Positions 62,752 to 64,000 of a DNA stretch of 64,000 bases are shown piece by piece. A program made the position numbers and the translations under genes. Positions within the stretch are counted from its first letter, which is position 1, and each line of letters begins with the position of its first letter. Under the pieces are notes generated by a model. The model did no database searches. It worked only from the letters and a program-made list of their open reading frames with translations, and was not told where the DNA came from. The DNA is from Gemmiger formicilis (lineage in GTDB: Bacteria; Bacillota; Clostridia; Oscillospirales; Ruminococcaceae), in contig NZ_JANGCG010000007.1 of assembly GCF_024462815.1 (NCBI RefSeq), forward strand, positions 88,468 to 152,467, written 5' to 3'.

Positions 62752-63907
62752 TTGAAGTGCCCCCAAAAAGTTAGACAATAATTTGAAGCAAAAATTGTTC
62801 AAGCAGCCGAAAGGGCTTGCTGTCTGTGAATTGCAGGCGGCAAGCCCTTTAGCTTTGCCTTGATCCTGCGGTTGTTGTAGTAATCCAGATATTCAACGAG
62901 TTCCAGCTTGAAGTGTTCCATGGACTGAAACTCTTGTAAGTACAACAGTTCACTTTTGAGTAAGCCAAAGAAATTCTCTATCACAGCGTTGTCCAGACAG
63001 TTGCCTTTCCGGCTCATGCTCTGCTGAACACCTTTCTTCTGGAGCATTCGCTGGTACTGCTTGTGCTGGTATTGCCAGCCCTGGTCAGAATGAAGGATCA
63101 ACCCGGTTCCATCCGGTATCTTCTCAAAAGCCTTATTCAGCATAGTCGTAACCATACTCAGAACAGGACGGTCGGAGATGGTATAGCTGACCAGATCGCT
63201 GCTGCACAGATCAAGGATGGGCGAGAGATAGAGCTTCTCTCCAAACAAATTGAACTCTGTCACATCGGTGACCCACTTCTGGTTTGGCTTTTCGGCGCGG
63301 AAGTCCCGGTTTAACAGATTTGGTGCGATTTTGCCAACTTCACCCTTGTAAGAACGATACTTCTTCATCCTGACACGGCAAACTAAGCCCAGCTCCTTCA
63401 TAAGCCGCTGGACAGTCTTGTGGTTCAGGAGGAAATTGCGCTTATGAAGTTCTGTTGTAATGCGGCGATAGCCGTATCTTCCTTTGTTTTCATGGTAGAT
63501 GGCCGTGATCTCCGCTTTGACAGCTTTATACTTATCTGCACGGTTCATCCGCTTCAGATGATAGTAGAAAGTGGCACGGGGGTAGTTGAGCGATTGAGAG
63601 AAGAATATCCAGAGAATGTCTTTGCCTCAGCTTTTGAACTACCTGCGTTTTCTGCGCTGGCGTCGCTCGTCTTCCAAAACCAAGGCTTGCAAGTTTTTTA
63701 GGTAATCGTTCTCCGCACGCAGTCGCTGCACTTCGGCCAGCAGATCTTCTTCTACCTCTTTTGGCAGCTTCTTTGGCCGACCAGTGCTGCCGCGGCCCCA
63801 TCGCTCAACCGACAAGCCTTCCGGCCCTTCTTCCAAATAAATGCGCTCCCAACGCTCTATAATTTTATGGTCGTTAATTCCGAATTCCTGCATCGTTGCA
63901 TAGATAC
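62752..63907 (-). mobile_element. IS3-family insertion sequence (IS150-like), first copy, truncated
   Basis: Carries a two-frame transposase gene on the minus strand. The end near 62752 (TTGAAGTGCCCCCAAAAAG) recurs at 63908, where a second copy begins in the same orientation. The 5' end of the first copy with its inverted repeat is missing. Confidence 0.75.
62799..63660 (-). pseudogene. IS3-family transposase orfB, frameshifted
   Basis: The DDE catalytic domain is intact in the 249-residue frame from ATG 63548: TDVTEF (D), HSDQGW (D) and NAVIENFFGLLKSE (E). Upstream, the protein continues as PRATFYYHLKR only if one base is removed from the G5 run at 63578-63582. The neighbouring frame carries TQVVQKLRQRHSLDILLSIA, the expected N-terminal orfB part. 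An extra G therefore breaks orfB, so this copy is probably inactive. Confidence 0.75.
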
Positions 63908-63923
63908 TTGAAGTGACCCCCAA
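63639..63923 (-). pseudogene. IS3-family transposase orfA, 5'-truncated
   Basis: 94-residue frame. Helix-turn-helix part (ATMQEFGINDHKIIERWERI) and leucine-zipper-like coiled coil (AEVQRLRAENDYLKNLQALV) as in IS3 OrfA. The first 20-30 residues expected for the family are absent because the next IS copy begins there. The end overlaps orfB frame at a GAAAAC sequence, a likely -1 frameshift site. Confidence 0.7.
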
Positions 63924-64000
63924 AAGTTAGACAATATTTTGAAGTAAAAATTGTTCAAGCAGCCGAAAGGGCTTGCTGTCTGTGAATTGCAGGCGGCAAG
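63908..64000 (-). mobile_element. start of a second tandem IS3-family copy (cut by window end)
   Basis: From 63908 the sequence repeats 62752 onward almost exactly, including the orfB C-terminal codons, up to the window end. Head-to-tail with the first copy. Confidence 0.7.

Overview
The window looks like chromosome from a gut Clostridia member of the Faecalibacterium / Gemmiger / Subdoligranulum group (Oscillospiraceae). This is inferred from moderately high GC, Clostridia-type gene order, strong AGGAGG ribosome binding sites, extended TGn -10 promoters and the gene content; no database search was run.

Layout. (1) 1-610: C-terminal part of a polytopic membrane protein. (2) 690-16750: one continuous plus-strand S10-spc-alpha ribosomal protein run with secY, adk, map, a KOW protein gene, infA and rpoA embedded. 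It has a strong promoter, a structured leader and an intrinsic terminator. (3) 16771-18585: an AT-rich islet with two lipoproteins and a divergent XRE regulator that has a palindromic operator candidate. (4) 18840-27905: housekeeping genes (CNNM/HlyC protein, PRPP synthetase, MurD, GNAT, methionine gamma-lyase-like enzyme, IreB, M3 oligoendopeptidase, small membrane protein). (5) 27950-28061: extreme poly-C/poly-G runs, suspect as assembly. (6) 28187-31097: an orphan sugar-binding lipoprotein and a LacI regulator with LacI-type operators. (7) 31214-44810: a minus-strand pilus operon (LPHTG tip adhesin, LPVTG backbone pilin, two class C sortases) that continues into a MoxR ATPase and a DUF58/transglutaminase-like membrane protein.

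(8) 45221-62287: a 17-kb segment bracketed by direct repeats of a 41-nt 3' half of a tRNA(CAU) gene. It may be a metabolic island. It holds a three-subunit molybdenum hydroxylase; a divergent FecCD-type ABC transporter that is probably for molybdate; a short ModE-like regulator; a THEP1-MocA fusion probably acting in molybdopterin cytidine dinucleotide synthesis; and a galacto-N-biose/lacto-N-biose operon. That operon has a GH112 phosphorylase, a sugar ABC importer, a small helical protein and a beta-helix protein that may form a two-subunit GH136-type lacto-N-biosidase, with a divergent AraC regulator. (9) 62752-64000: an IS3-family element with a frameshifted orfB and truncated orfA, followed in tandem by the start of a second copy.

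How parts work together. The molybdenum cluster links metal uptake, cofactor maturation and the apo-hydroxylase. A ModE-box-like palindrome sits on the transporter promoter. The GH112 operon fits use of host mucin or milk glycans, and the pilus operon fits attachment to the gut surface. The most interesting points are the GH136-like pair, the molybdenum cluster with its fused maturation enzyme, the tRNA-fragment boundaries and the pilus-linked transglutaminase-like protein that lacks its catalytic cysteine.
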